From assembly GCA_946539765.1 (NCBI GenBank), contig CAMNHO010000031.1:1-13561 (forward strand): 13,561 bases of DNA. Reading direction: 5' to 3'. The number at the start of each line of letters is the position of its first letter. Position 1 is the stretch's first letter. Positions 5,978-13,534 of the stretch are shown here, in pieces. A model generated the notes under the pieces. That model worked only from the letters and a program-made list of their open reading frames with translations. It was not told the origin of the DNA and searched no databases. Both the position numbers and the translations under genes were made by a program. The stretch comes from UBA4312 sp002394635. GTDB taxonomy: Bacteria; Bacillota_I; Bacilli_A; Erysipelotrichales; Erysipelotrichaceae.

Positions 5978-8473
5978 TTATTCAACACTTTTCAGACTGT
6001 CGATCATATCGATGTGTTTTAAATGAATATGCGTGATCCGATTGACGATCCAGGTAAACAAGCACGATAAAGCCGATGCACAGAAAAAGCTCATTGGATG
6101 GATCTGCTGCATAAATCGGCATCTTTCTATTTCAACTGTAGAGACCACGATACGTGTCAGAAGGATCCCTAAACTTAATCCGAGAATGATTCCTATGAAT
6201 GTAAGGATCCGGTTTTCCTTTACGATATAATCGTCTACTTCAGAATCATAAAAACCAAGAACCTTCAAGGTGGCTATTTCTCTTCTTCTTTCACTGATAT
6301 TAATATTCGATAGGTTATATAAGACCACAAACGATAACAAGGCGGCCAAAACAATCAAGATAAAAACTACTTTATTCAATGATTTCAACATATCATCCGC
6401 CCGATCGACAAGATCAGACTGAAATGTAACATTCAAGATACCCTCCTGCTCCATCAATTGCTTGCTCAATTGTTTTTTCTTAGAATTATGGATAGATCCT
6501 GTACGGAAAAAGACGATATTCGGTTGATATTGACCTCCCTGTGCTTCAAAATCTTCATCATCCACAAACACAATATGATCAATATAATTCTTTGCAACTC
6601 CTGATATAGTATACGTATAGCTTTTCTGGTCTACATCGATCATCGTCAGCTTGTCTCCTGGTTTTAACCCCTTCAGCTCCGACAGCTTTTCGGTAATGAT
6701 CACCTGGCCTTTTTTCATATGGAGCTGATGATCCATATCTTTCAAACAGGCAATGGAGGAAAGATCTTTGTCGTTTTTCATGATGTATATTTTGACCTCT
6801 GTATCTTTGACATTGGCACTGAGTATTTCAGCAGAAGTCTGTTTGGTCATCAAAGAATGGTGGAGCTCTATGTTTGATCCATCTGTATAAATCATCCCAT
6901 CGAAAAGAAAAATATCTCCATATTGAGCCGATGGAATATCTACAATGGAATCCCGGATCCCAAACCCGCATAACATCAAAGCGCAACATCCGGCTATACC
7001 GCCAATTGTTACTGATATCCTTTTTTTATAACGGATCAGATTTCGGATGGTAATCTTTTGTGAAAACTTTAACCGGTTCCAGATCCATGGGATTTTTTCC
7101 AGCCAGACACGTTGACCAGACTTAGGTACCTTTGGCCGCATGAGTTCGCTTGGCTTTTCACGAAGCACTTTATACACAGTCCAGACAGTCGTACCACATA
7201 CACAGAGCAAAGTAATTAGAAATCCAAATCCGGTTGTCAGCGGGTATAGACCTAACTGAAAGTTCGGCACGTCAAATAATATTTTATAAATACTATTGAT
7301 CATGGTTGGTAAAAACCACAGGCCAATCAAAGAACCGACCATACATCCTGACAAAGTGGCTGCCAGGGAAAAAACAATATACTTACTGAGAATCATCCTG
7401 TTAGGAAAACCCATTGATTTCAGAGTACCGATTTCCAAACGATCTTCTTCTACCATCCGGTTCATGGAAACAAGACTGACAAGCACCGCAACTGCAAAGA
7501 AAACCGTAGGAAAAACTTTGGATAAATTCGCAATACTCTGTGCATCGTCAATATAATCGGAATAAACGCTATCATTGTTACGATCATAAATATTCCATCT
7601 AGGCTGGCTGATTTCTTCCATTTGCTGGTCATAAATAGACTGAACCATATCCGGTATGATCATCCCGTAGTTTTCCAACACTTGCCATTCTATCGATTCC
7701 ATAGCTTCATCACAAAGCTCCTTATAACGTTTCTCTTCCTGTTTTTGGGAAATCTTCTCTATTTCATGCATAGCCTTTTGGCAAAGCTCGTTATAAGCAG
7801 ATTGCCCTGTCACCAGCTCTGTGGCTCCTTTTACTGTTATATATGCACAAGAAAATATGCTATGGTCAAAGGCTTCAAACGGTGCAAACGCATAATAATT
7901 TACAGTGCCTGTACCAATGCTTGTATTCCCTCTTCGTGGATCAATGTCTACATTGTTATAATAAAGGGAGCTGTCTACCGTTCCGGTAATTTTCAATGTC
8001 TTTTCCTTTAATCCATCCGTTTCAACTTGGATCGTATCACCAATCTTTAATCTGTTGTTTTCAAGCAGCTTTTCCTCAACCACAATTTCATTTTCGCCAA
8101 CAGGAAGCGTACCTTGGATCACCGTCAGACGATTGATTGTTTCGGGAACCGACTGTATACGCACCACACTTTCTTTATCGTTAATTGTGGTCATAGCATC
8201 TTGTATATAGGCCCCTTGTACATCCTGAACTGATGCACATTTTTTGATTTGTTCTATATCATCCGAAGAGATCCCCATTGTGGACACTACCTGTATATCG
8301 TATGTATATGCCTGATCCAGGTACACATCCAATGTTCGTATCATATCCGGGCTTGTCGCCTGCAGACCTGAAAACGCAAAGACACCTAACATGCTCATGA
8401 CAGCTAAAGACAAAAAGCGAAGAAAGCTTCTATGAATTGTCCTTATACTATTTGTTACAATCCGATGTTTCAT
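5978..8473 (-). CDS. ABC transporter permease, MacB/FtsX type with two FtsX domains
   Basis: This 831-residue membrane protein is the permease of a type VII (MacB/LolCDE-like) mechanotransmission ABC system. It has one N-terminal transmembrane helix (18-37) and a large extracellular domain (about 40-318). Three helices follow (321-340, 365-390, 408-434), then a helix at 486-506, a second extracellular domain (about 507-698) and three more helices (701-720, 756-778, 793-812). The cytoplasmic coupling motif of FtsX domains appears twice, as EIGTLKSMGF (347-356) and EIATLKVLGF (732-741), so one chain supplies both halves. A charged, probably helical insert (225-265) lies in the first extracellular domain. 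The ATG at 8473 is chosen because AGGAG lies 8 bases before it; an ATG 18 bases upstream has no ribosome site. It directly follows its ATPase. The substrate is unknown; such systems move peptides, lipids or antimicrobials, or control cell-wall hydrolases. Confidence 0.88.
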   Translation of the reverse strand: MKHRIVTNSIRTIHRSFLRFLSLAVMSMLGVFAFSGLQATSPDMIRTLDVYLDQAYTYDIQVVSTMGISSDDIEQIKKCASVQDVQGAYIQDAMTTINDKESVVRIQSVPETINRLTVIQGTLPVGENEIVVEEKLLENNRLKIGDTIQVETDGLKEKTLKITGTVDSSLYYNNVDIDPRRGNTSIGTGTVNYYAFAPFEAFDHSIFSCAYITVKGATELVTGQSAYNELCQKAMHEIEKISQKQEEKRYKELCDEAMESIEWQVLENYGMIIPDMVQSIYDQQMEEISQPRWNIYDRNNDSVYSDYIDDAQSIANLSKVFPTVFFAVAVLVSLVSMNRMVEEDRLEIGTLKSMGFPNRMILSKYIVFSLAATLSGCMVGSLIGLWFLPTMINSIYKILFDVPNFQLGLYPLTTGFGFLITLLCVCGTTVWTVYKVLREKPSELMRPKVPKSGQRVWLEKIPWIWNRLKFSQKITIRNLIRYKKRISVTIGGIAGCCALMLCGFGIRDSIVDIPSAQYGDIFLFDGMIYTDGSNIELHHSLMTKQTSAEILSANVKDTEVKIYIMKNDKDLSSIACLKDMDHQLHMKKGQVIITEKLSELKGLKPGDKLTMIDVDQKSYTYTISGVAKNYIDHIVFVDDEDFEAQGGQYQPNIVFFRTGSIHNSKKKQLSKQLMEQEGILNVTFQSDLVDRADDMLKSLNKVVFILIVLAALLSFVVLYNLSNINISERRREIATLKVLGFYDSEVDDYIVKENRILTFIGIILGLSLGILLTRIVVSTVEIERCRFMQQIHPMSFFCASALSCLFTWIVNRITHIHLKHIDMIDSLKSVE

Positions 8474-8491
8474 CTTCGCTTCTCCTTTCAT

Positions 8492-9193
8492 CTACCATTT
8501 AATTTCGCTGACCGGCTTGGGGTTTTCGTTCTTTTGAATGCTTGCGACCTTGCCGTTTTTAAAGCGTATAATACGGTCTGCCATCTGAGATATCGCAGAA
8601 TTATGCGTAACAATAATAACTGTCATTTTTTCCTTGCGACAAGTATCCTCTAATACCTGCAGAATCTGCTGCCCTGTTTTATCATCCAAAGCGCCGGTCG
8701 GTTCATCACATAATAACAGCTTCGGATTTTTAGCCAGCGCACGGGCTATTGCCACTCGCTGCTGCTGACCTCCTGACAGCTGTGCAGGAAAGTTATTCAT
8801 ACGATCCTTCAATCCTACCTTGGCAAGAACCTGTACCGGTTCAATATAATCCTGACACAACTGGACAGCCAGTTCTACATTCTCCAAGGCGGTGAGATTC
8901 TGGATCAGATTATAAAACTGAAAAACAAAGCCCACATCTTCCCGCCGGTAAGTAATCAACTGCTTTCCTTTTAAAGAAGTAATGTCTGTATCATCAATAT
9001 ACAAGGTACCGGACGTCGGACTGTCCATTCCACCCAGGATATTCAGACAAGTTGTCTTCCCGGCACCACTAGGTCCCAGGATACATACGAGTTCACCTCT
9101 TTCTATCGTAAACTCAGCCTCATCCAGAGCGGGGATCACAATCTCTCCCATTTTATATAATTTTGTAATTTTATTGAATTCTATATATGCCAT
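8492..9193 (-). CDS. ABC transporter ATP-binding protein, MacB/LolD type
   Basis: This 233-residue ATPase energises the adjoining permease. Walker A GPSGAGKTT is at 40-48, the Q-loop in FQFYNL at about 91-96, the signature LSGGQQQRVAIARA at 139-152, Walker B with catalytic glutamate in LLLCDEPTGALD at 159-170 (Glu164), and the H-loop histidine at 197. The QFYNL and DEPTGALD patterns and the GG following LNIL mark the MacB/LolD subfamily. ATG 9193 has AAAGGA 8 bases upstream. The stop codon sits a few bases before the permease Shine-Dalgarno, so the two form a tight operon. It is separated from truA by a terminator and seems to have its own promoter. Confidence 0.93.
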   Translation of the reverse strand: MAYIEFNKITKLYKMGEIVIPALDEAEFTIERGELVCILGPSGAGKTTCLNILGGMDSPTSGTLYIDDTDITSLKGKQLITYRREDVGFVFQFYNLIQNLTALENVELAVQLCQDYIEPVQVLAKVGLKDRMNNFPAQLSGGQQQRVAIARALAKNPKLLLCDEPTGALDDKTGQQILQVLEDTCRKEKMTVIIVTHNSAISQMADRIIRFKNGKVASIQKNENPKPVSEIKW

Positions 9194-9215
9194 ATGTATT
9201 TTCCTTTATATCGCG

Positions 9216-9221
9216 ATTATA
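9216..9221 (-). promoter_or_regulatory. Possible promoter of the ABC exporter pair
   Basis: A perfect -10 hexamer TATAAT lies 22 bases upstream of the ATPase ATG, just past the truA terminator's T tract. The best -35 candidates (TTGATC, 14-base spacing; TCTTGA, 16-base spacing) lie inside the terminator hairpin and are poor. The predicted leader would be ~15 bases. Confidence 0.4.
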
Positions 9222-9222
9222 T

Positions 9223-9253
9223 CAAAAAAAATACGGATCAAGATCCGTATTTT
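9223..9253 (-). terminator. truA terminator with stop codon in the hairpin tip
   Basis: ATACGGATC (9231-9239) and GATCCGTAT (9242-9250) are perfectly complementary, and the stem is extended by flanking A/T pairs. On the minus strand it runs into a tract of eight T's (9223-9230 region). The truA stop TGA (9238-9240) is at the tip of the hairpin, so the terminator is partly coding. It separates the ECF-truA operon from the ABC exporter. Confidence 0.88.
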
Positions 9254-9975
9254 ACAGAAACTAAATATAGTCCATGTCCTTTTGCGTTATAACGGCACGC
9301 ATCTTTGTCCTTTTTTTCCAGCATGGTTTTGATTGTTTCCGGCTCAATGGTATGTTTTCCCACTTCAATCAAGGCCCCCGTCATCATGCGTACTTGATAA
9401 CGAAGAAATCCGTTTCCCTCATAGATGAAACGAACATCCGTTCCTTCCTGCTCTATATCGATGCGAAATATTTTCTTGATCCGTGGTTTTCGCGGATCGA
9501 TCTTACTACTGGAAAAACTGGTGAAATCATGTTCGCCAATCAGATGAACCGCACCCTGCCGCATTGCTTCCAGATCCAGTTTTGTTCGCATTTTCGCTTT
9601 ATATCGATATGTAAAAGGATTGTTCCAGTCATAAGTGCAGACATACATATATGTTTTGGAAACAGCATCAAAACGTGCGTGAAAGGTATCCGCAACATAT
9701 TCGGCATTCTGGATCCGAATATCCTCCGGTAACAATGTGTTTAATGCCTGCACATATTTGTATGGAGGCATATTTTCCAACGGTTCAAACTGAAATACCT
9801 GTCCAAGAGCATGAACTTTGGTATCGGTTCGCCCACTGGCAAGGATCGAAACCGGTTTATGGTGGATCTTTCCCAGAGCTTTTTCAATGATGTCCTGGAT
9901 CCCAACCGCGTTTTCCTGTTTCTGCCAGCCAGCATATTTCCAGCCGTCATAAGCGACAACGGCTTTTATCATCAT
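9238..9975 (-). CDS. truA: tRNA pseudouridine(38-40) synthase TruA
   Basis: TruA converts uridines 38-40 in the anticodon stem-loop of many tRNAs to pseudouridine. The 245 residues from ATG 9975 are of family length. The N-terminal AYDGWKYAGWQKQ (about 8-20) and the catalytic ASGRTDTKVHALGQV (46-60, Asp51) are clear, as are the later SFSSSKIDPRKP and FLRYQVRMMTGALIEVGK stretches. The ATG at 9975 overlaps the ecfT stop in an ATGA arrangement, with GGGG 7 bases upstream, pointing to translational coupling. The second ATG (9972) is an alternative, and the in-frame ATG at 9999 lacks a ribosome site. It is the last gene of the ECF operon, as in many Firmicutes. Confidence 0.96.
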   Translation of the reverse strand: MMIKAVVAYDGWKYAGWQKQENAVGIQDIIEKALGKIHHKPVSILASGRTDTKVHALGQVFQFEPLENMPPYKYVQALNTLLPEDIRIQNAEYVADTFHARFDAVSKTYMYVCTYDWNNPFTYRYKAKMRTKLDLEAMRQGAVHLIGEHDFTSFSSSKIDPRKPRIKKIFRIDIEQEGTDVRFIYEGNGFLRYQVRMMTGALIEVGKHTIEPETIKTMLEKKDKDACRYNAKGHGLYLVSVKYGS

Positions 9976-10772
9976 AATAAGACCCCGATAACAATACATC
10001 CTGCCATAACACAGAGGCTTAAAGCCATTCCAGTATAATCTGCACCTGTCATTTTCAAAACCTTGTATCTTGTTCTTTTTTGATTTGGATCATACCCTCT
10101 AGCCTCCATCGCGTTCGCCAGTTGATCAGCTCTGTCAAAAGAAGATACAAACAGTGGAACGATCAAAGACAGGATAGCCATGATTTTTTCTTTGATCGAC
10201 CCGTTTTCCAGATCGACACCCCGACTGGCCTGTGCATTCATAATACGTTGTGCTTCTTCAATCAATGTAGGTATAAAGCGTAATGCGATACTGATCATCA
10301 TCGCAATTATATGTGCAGGCAAACCAATCTTTTCAAAAGGTTTCAACAGCTTTTCGATTCCCAGTGTCAGATCTAATGGTTTTGTGGTAGCTGTTAAAAT
10401 AGTCGTAATGACAATCATCATCATTAATCGTACAACAATATACAAGGTCTGTTTGATAGCACCGGAATAGATGGTAAACGATCCTATATGAAACAAAGGT
10501 GTTCCTGTGCGTAACGCAAAACAGTTAATGATCAGAAGGAAAACCATCATCCAGATCATTGGCTTCATAGAACGAAGGGCATATCCCGGTTTTAATTTGG
10601 ATAATACCAGTGTAATCATGATAAAAATTGCTAATAAGATATATCCATATACCCCGGCAGGAATAAAGATGGAAATCATCAAAAATAACATGATCATTAT
10701 TTTGGATCGTGGATCCATACGATGTATCACAGAATCCAGTGGCAGATATCTCCCTAAGGCAATATTATGCAT
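9972..10772 (-). CDS. ecfT: ECF transporter transmembrane component EcfT
   Basis: EcfT is the scaffold membrane protein that joins the two ATPases of an energy-coupling factor transporter to exchangeable substrate-binding S components. The 266-residue protein has about five hydrophobic helices (roughly 24-58, 70-86, 108-128, 153-170, 246-266). It carries the two coupling motifs of the family: SRG at 183-185 (usually Ala-Arg-Gly) and ARG at 224-226 (ARGYDP). ATG 10772 lies 8 bases inside ecfA2, with AGGTG 7 bases upstream. No S component is encoded in the window, as expected of a group II system, where BioY, ThiT, RibU and others lie elsewhere. Confidence 0.95.
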   Translation of the reverse strand: MHNIALGRYLPLDSVIHRMDPRSKIMIMLFLMISIFIPAGVYGYILLAIFIMITLVLSKLKPGYALRSMKPMIWMMVFLLIINCFALRTGTPLFHIGSFTIYSGAIKQTLYIVVRLMMMIVITTILTATTKPLDLTLGIEKLLKPFEKIGLPAHIIAMMISIALRFIPTLIEEAQRIMNAQASRGVDLENGSIKEKIMAILSLIVPLFVSSFDRADQLANAMEARGYDPNQKRTRYKVLKMTGADYTGMALSLCVMAGCIVIGVLL

Positions 10773-11625
10773 GGTCCTTCACCTGCCTTGTTACACATTC
10801 CACCAGTTCATCCATGGTGAGAACGGAAGTAGGAATGTCAAATCCCTTTTTTTGCAGCTGCAGTTTTAACCGAATCAGTCCTGGAGGATTAATGCCGATG
10901 GAAGTAATCCATTCCGGATGCATAAAAAAGGTTTTAACATTGGATTCATGTTTCACTTTTCCATGATCCAGGATAATAACATGATCACAATAATTCATTA
11001 CATGCTCCATATCATGGGTAACCAGGACGACCGTTTTACCGGCTTTTTGATTTAAATTCATAAATAACTGCATCATTTCCTTGGCCCCTTGCGGATCCAG
11101 ACCTGCCGTTGGTTCATCCAGTACCAGTACATCCGGATTTAAAACCAAAATACCGGCTATCGCAACTCTTCGTTTCTGTCCTCCGCTCAACTCAAAAGGA
11201 GAACGCTCAAGATAGCTTTCATCTAAACCGACATATGGCAATATTTCATTCACCAGCTTTCTGGCATCCTCTTCCGATGTACCAAAGTTTTTTGGCCCAA
11301 ATGCAATATCCTTCTCAATAGTTTCTTCAAAAAGCTGGTATTCAGGGAACTGAAATACCAGTCCTACTTTTCTTCGTAATTCTTTTACATCTTTAATCTT
11401 TAATAAAGGTTGAATATGAAAACCACAAATATCCAGTGTTCCAGCTGTTGGTATCAATAATCCATTTAAATGCTGAACCAGTGTCGACTTTCCGGATCCG
11501 GTCTGGCCAATGATGGCAGTCACTTTTCCTTCCGGTATCTCAAGATCAATTCCCTTTAAGGCGGCATGCTGAAACGGTGTATTTGCGTTATAGGTATGTT
11601 CTAATTCTTTGATTTCAATTGACAT
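10765..11625 (-). CDS. ecfA2: ECF transporter ATPase EcfA2
   Basis: This is the second of the two unequal ATPases that drive vitamin or metal uptake through EcfT and an S component. The 286 residues show Walker A GQTGSGKST (40-48), the Q-loop region FQFPEYQLF (91-99), signature LSGGQKRRVAIAG (146-158), Walker B and catalytic glutamate in VLDEPTAGLDPQG (168-180, Glu171) and the H-loop His204. The C-terminal ~60 residues form the extra domain used for ATPase pairing in this family. The ATG at 11625 starts 25 bases before the ecfA1 stop and has GAGGTGG some 10 bases upstream. The position after ecfA1 and before ecfT supports the A2 assignment. Confidence 0.95.
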   Translation of the reverse strand: MSIEIKELEHTYNANTPFQHAALKGIDLEIPEGKVTAIIGQTGSGKSTLVQHLNGLLIPTAGTLDICGFHIQPLLKIKDVKELRRKVGLVFQFPEYQLFEETIEKDIAFGPKNFGTSEEDARKLVNEILPYVGLDESYLERSPFELSGGQKRRVAIAGILVLNPDVLVLDEPTAGLDPQGAKEMMQLFMNLNQKAGKTVVLVTHDMEHVMNYCDHVIILDHGKVKHESNVKTFFMHPEWITSIGINPPGLIRLKLQLQKKGFDIPTSVLTMDELVECVTRQVKDHA

Positions 11626-12431
11626 AACTGATTCACCACCTCATCCAGCGTTATCGCATCGATAGACAAAAAACCTTTTTCCTGCATTTTTCTAGAAAAC
11701 TGCAGCGCAAACGGTATATCCAACTGCATGTCCCGAAGTTTTCCATGATTTGAAAAAACATATTTCGGAGAGCCATTCATTTCTATTTTTCCTTTGTTGA
11801 GCACAAGTACATATTCACTTTGTGCCACTTCTTCCATATCATGGGTAATTGACAAAACGGTAATCTTTCTTTCTTCATGAAGCTGCCGGATCTGCTCATT
11901 GATGCTCGCTTTTCCCTGTGGATCCAGCATGCTTGTGGATTCATCAAAAATAATGATATCCGGTGTTATCGCCAGAATACCGGCAATCGCAACTCTTTGT
12001 TTCTGACCACCGGATAAATTCGTAGGTTCAGTGTTCAAATACTCGGTCATACCTACTTTAGCCGCCGACTTTTCAACAATTTCCTGCATTTGTTCCGGTG
12101 GGACGCAATGATTTTCCAATCCAAAAGCAATATCATCTGCCACCGTAGACCCTATAAACTGATTATCCGGATTTTGAAATACGATTCCTACGTGTTTGCG
12201 CAGATCATATACGGTTTCTTCTGTTAATTCCTGACCCATAATACGGATGCTTCCGCTTTTTGCCCTTAACAAGCCGATCAAAAGCTTGGCAATTGTACTT
12301 TTACCCGAACCATTATGTCCAATGATCGTCGTGTAACTTCCCTGGGGGATTGAAAAAGAAATATGGTCTATCGTTGTTTTTTTCTCGTCATAGGAAAAAC
12401 AAAGGTCCTTGACTTCGATTGCGTTTGTCAT
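11601..12431 (-). CDS. ecfA1: ECF transporter ATPase EcfA1
   Basis: This is the first ATPase of the energy-coupling module. The 276 residues from ATG 12431 carry Walker A GHNGSGKST (38-46), FQNPDNQ with the Q-loop glutamine (85-91), signature LSGGQKQRVAIAG (139-151), Walker B with Glu164 in IFDESTSMLDPQG, and His197. The DEST(S)MLDP variant in place of DEPTAGLDP is characteristic of EcfA1 in Firmicutes. The start is decided by GAGGAGG 7 bases before ATG 12431. An ATG six bases earlier is too close to that site, and an in-frame ATG at 12488 would overlap the upstream gene and add unrelated residues. The EcfA2 start is embedded in its 3' end, so the pair is probably made in equal amounts. Confidence 0.95.
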   Translation of the reverse strand: MTNAIEVKDLCFSYDEKKTTIDHISFSIPQGSYTTIIGHNGSGKSTIAKLLIGLLRAKSGSIRIMGQELTEETVYDLRKHVGIVFQNPDNQFIGSTVADDIAFGLENHCVPPEQMQEIVEKSAAKVGMTEYLNTEPTNLSGGQKQRVAIAGILAITPDIIIFDESTSMLDPQGKASINEQIRQLHEERKITVLSITHDMEEVAQSEYVLVLNKGKIEMNGSPKYVFSNHGKLRDMQLDIPFALQFSRKMQEKGFLSIDAITLDEVVNQLCQLKSKN

Positions 12432-12480
12432 ATTCATTCCTCCTCGTAAAGAAAAAGGATAAAACATTGAATGTTCATCC

Positions 12481-12915
12481 TTATTCAAAATGATATTTTT
12501 TATAAGTTGCGCCGCATTCTTTACTGATATCTTTTAATATTTTATACAGATTCTGCAGCTCCGTTTCTCCGAAGGATTCCTGATATACGATTTCTACGGT
12601 TCCTGCTTCATCATCATACGTTGAACCCATATGTTCTTCTGCTGCCAGTCTCTGCAATTCATGAGCAGACTGTGCATCCTGTACCTTGAATATAAACAAA
12701 ACATTTGAGATATCCTGTCCCTTCAATGAACGAATATCCATATCCAGCACATCTTCATCTTCAGGAATATCCATAACAACCGGTTCATCGACTTCCGGGA
12801 CCAAAAATTCATTTAGTTCTTCCTGTCTTTTTTTATCATTTACTATTTTTCCGGCAACAGCAGCTCCGGTCGCTGCCACCGCTGCCATGCCGAGCAACGC
12901 TCTGAACAAACTCAT
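12481..12915 (-). CDS. Small membrane-anchored acidic protein, function unknown
   Basis: I do not recognise this 144-residue protein. Residues 5-24 form a small-residue-rich hydrophobic helix (alanine/glycine), likely an N-terminal anchor or uncleaved signal. An acidic, proline-containing linker follows (about 38-62). The C-terminal domain (about 70-144) alternates strand-like and helix-like stretches: VLFIFKV at 72-78, a helix around 82-95, TVEIVY at 106-111 and a helix around 116-133. That order could be a ferredoxin-like alpha/beta fold, but this is inference only. ATG 12915 lies just 2 bases after the trmR stop, and its GAGGAGG site is inside the last codons of trmR, so the two are co-translated. 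It is followed by ecfA1 after ~49 bases. Guilt by association with tRNA modification or ECF transport is weak. Confidence 0.75.
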   Translation of the reverse strand: MSLFRALLGMAAVAATGAAVAGKIVNDKKRQEELNEFLVPEVDEPVVMDIPEDEDVLDMDIRSLKGQDISNVLFIFKVQDAQSAHELQRLAAEEHMGSTYDDEAGTVEIVYQESFGETELQNLYKILKDISKECGATYKKYHFE

Positions 12916-12917
12916 TT

Positions 12918-13493
12918 TTACTTCCTCCTCAATGTCACTGCGACTCCATCGCCATCCTCATAAAAAGTAGTTTTAAAATCCTCTAATGACCGTAAATACT
13001 CTTTATACTTGTTAATCTTCTTAACAAGGTTTTTGGTATTCCGGTTATGTGTTCTTTCCGGATGATCTACCAATCCATGAAAGTTCATATTGTCAGAAAC
13101 AATTATACCATTATTGGATAGTAAACAAACATATTTCTCAAAAAAGCGAGTATACTGCGCCTTCGCAGCATCAATGAATATACAATCATAAGGTCCTGAA
13201 GGAACTTCCACCGTTAGCGCATCCCCCTGGATCAAAGTAATTCGACTTTTATATGGAGAGGTCTCAATACGGGATAATGCCTGCTGGATCATCTCTGGAT
13301 CTCTTTCAATCGTTACGACCTTCATATCCGGGTACATAGCTGCAATTTCCAGAGATGTTTTGGCAACGGCAGTCCCTATTTCCAAAAAAGAATGGCAATT
13401 GTATTCCCGGATCTTAGATTTGAGAAGTGCCAAGCCTTCATCCATCATGACAGGAATATGATGATTTTTTGCGTATTCTTTAATATCCATCAT
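12918..13493 (-). CDS. trmR: tRNA 5-hydroxyuridine methyltransferase TrmR-like (O-methyltransferase)
   Basis: This class I SAM-dependent O-methyltransferase resembles B. subtilis TrmR (YrrM), which converts ho5U34 to mo5U34 in wobble uridines. Shared stretches include YAKNHHIPVM (7-16), LEIGTA (37-42), VVTIERD (59-65), FIDAAKAQY (106-114) with Asp108, the SDN (133-135) metal/catalytic region and GDGVAV near the end. Its 191 residues are ~25 fewer than B. subtilis TrmR; the N-terminal helical part is missing. SAM motif I reads EIGTAVAKTS, so the second glycine position (normally GY or GF) is changed. ATG 13493 has only an A-rich stretch upstream and no Shine-Dalgarno. It follows the rplQ terminator by about 14 bases. 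Function is assigned by family, and a related substrate is possible. Confidence 0.8.
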   Translation of the reverse strand: MMDIKEYAKNHHIPVMMDEGLALLKSKIREYNCHSFLEIGTAVAKTSLEIAAMYPDMKVVTIERDPEMIQQALSRIETSPYKSRITLIQGDALTVEVPSGPYDCIFIDAAKAQYTRFFEKYVCLLSNNGIIVSDNMNFHGLVDHPERTHNRNTKNLVKKINKYKEYLRSLEDFKTTFYEDGDGVAVTLRRK

Positions 13494-13506
13494 AATGTTT
13501 TTTTTT

Positions 13507-13534
13507 AAAAAAGTGAAGTAGAAAACTACTTCAC
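13507..13534 (-). terminator. rplQ terminator overlapping its last codons
   Basis: On the minus strand GTGAAGTAG, a TTTT loop and CTACTTCAC form a perfect 9-bp stem (13513-13534), followed by six T's (13507-13512). The left arm contains the last two codons and the stop of rplQ. It should end the large ribosomal protein/rpoA operon, though leakage may feed trmR. Confidence 0.88.

Noticed and set aside
9274..9732. 152-codon plus-strand frame opposite truA
   Set aside because: It is antisense to a recognised gene, with no family resemblance and no ribosome site.
12432..12488. Longer N-terminus for ecfA1 starting at 12488
   Set aside because: It would overlap the upstream gene, has no ribosome site, and adds residues foreign to the family. 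GAGGAGG before 12431 decides the start.
13484..13512. TTCACT-17-TATGAT as a promoter for trmR on the minus strand
   Set aside because: The -10 would overlap the trmR start codon, and transcription would begin inside the gene, removing conserved N-terminal residues. No suitable downstream start exists.
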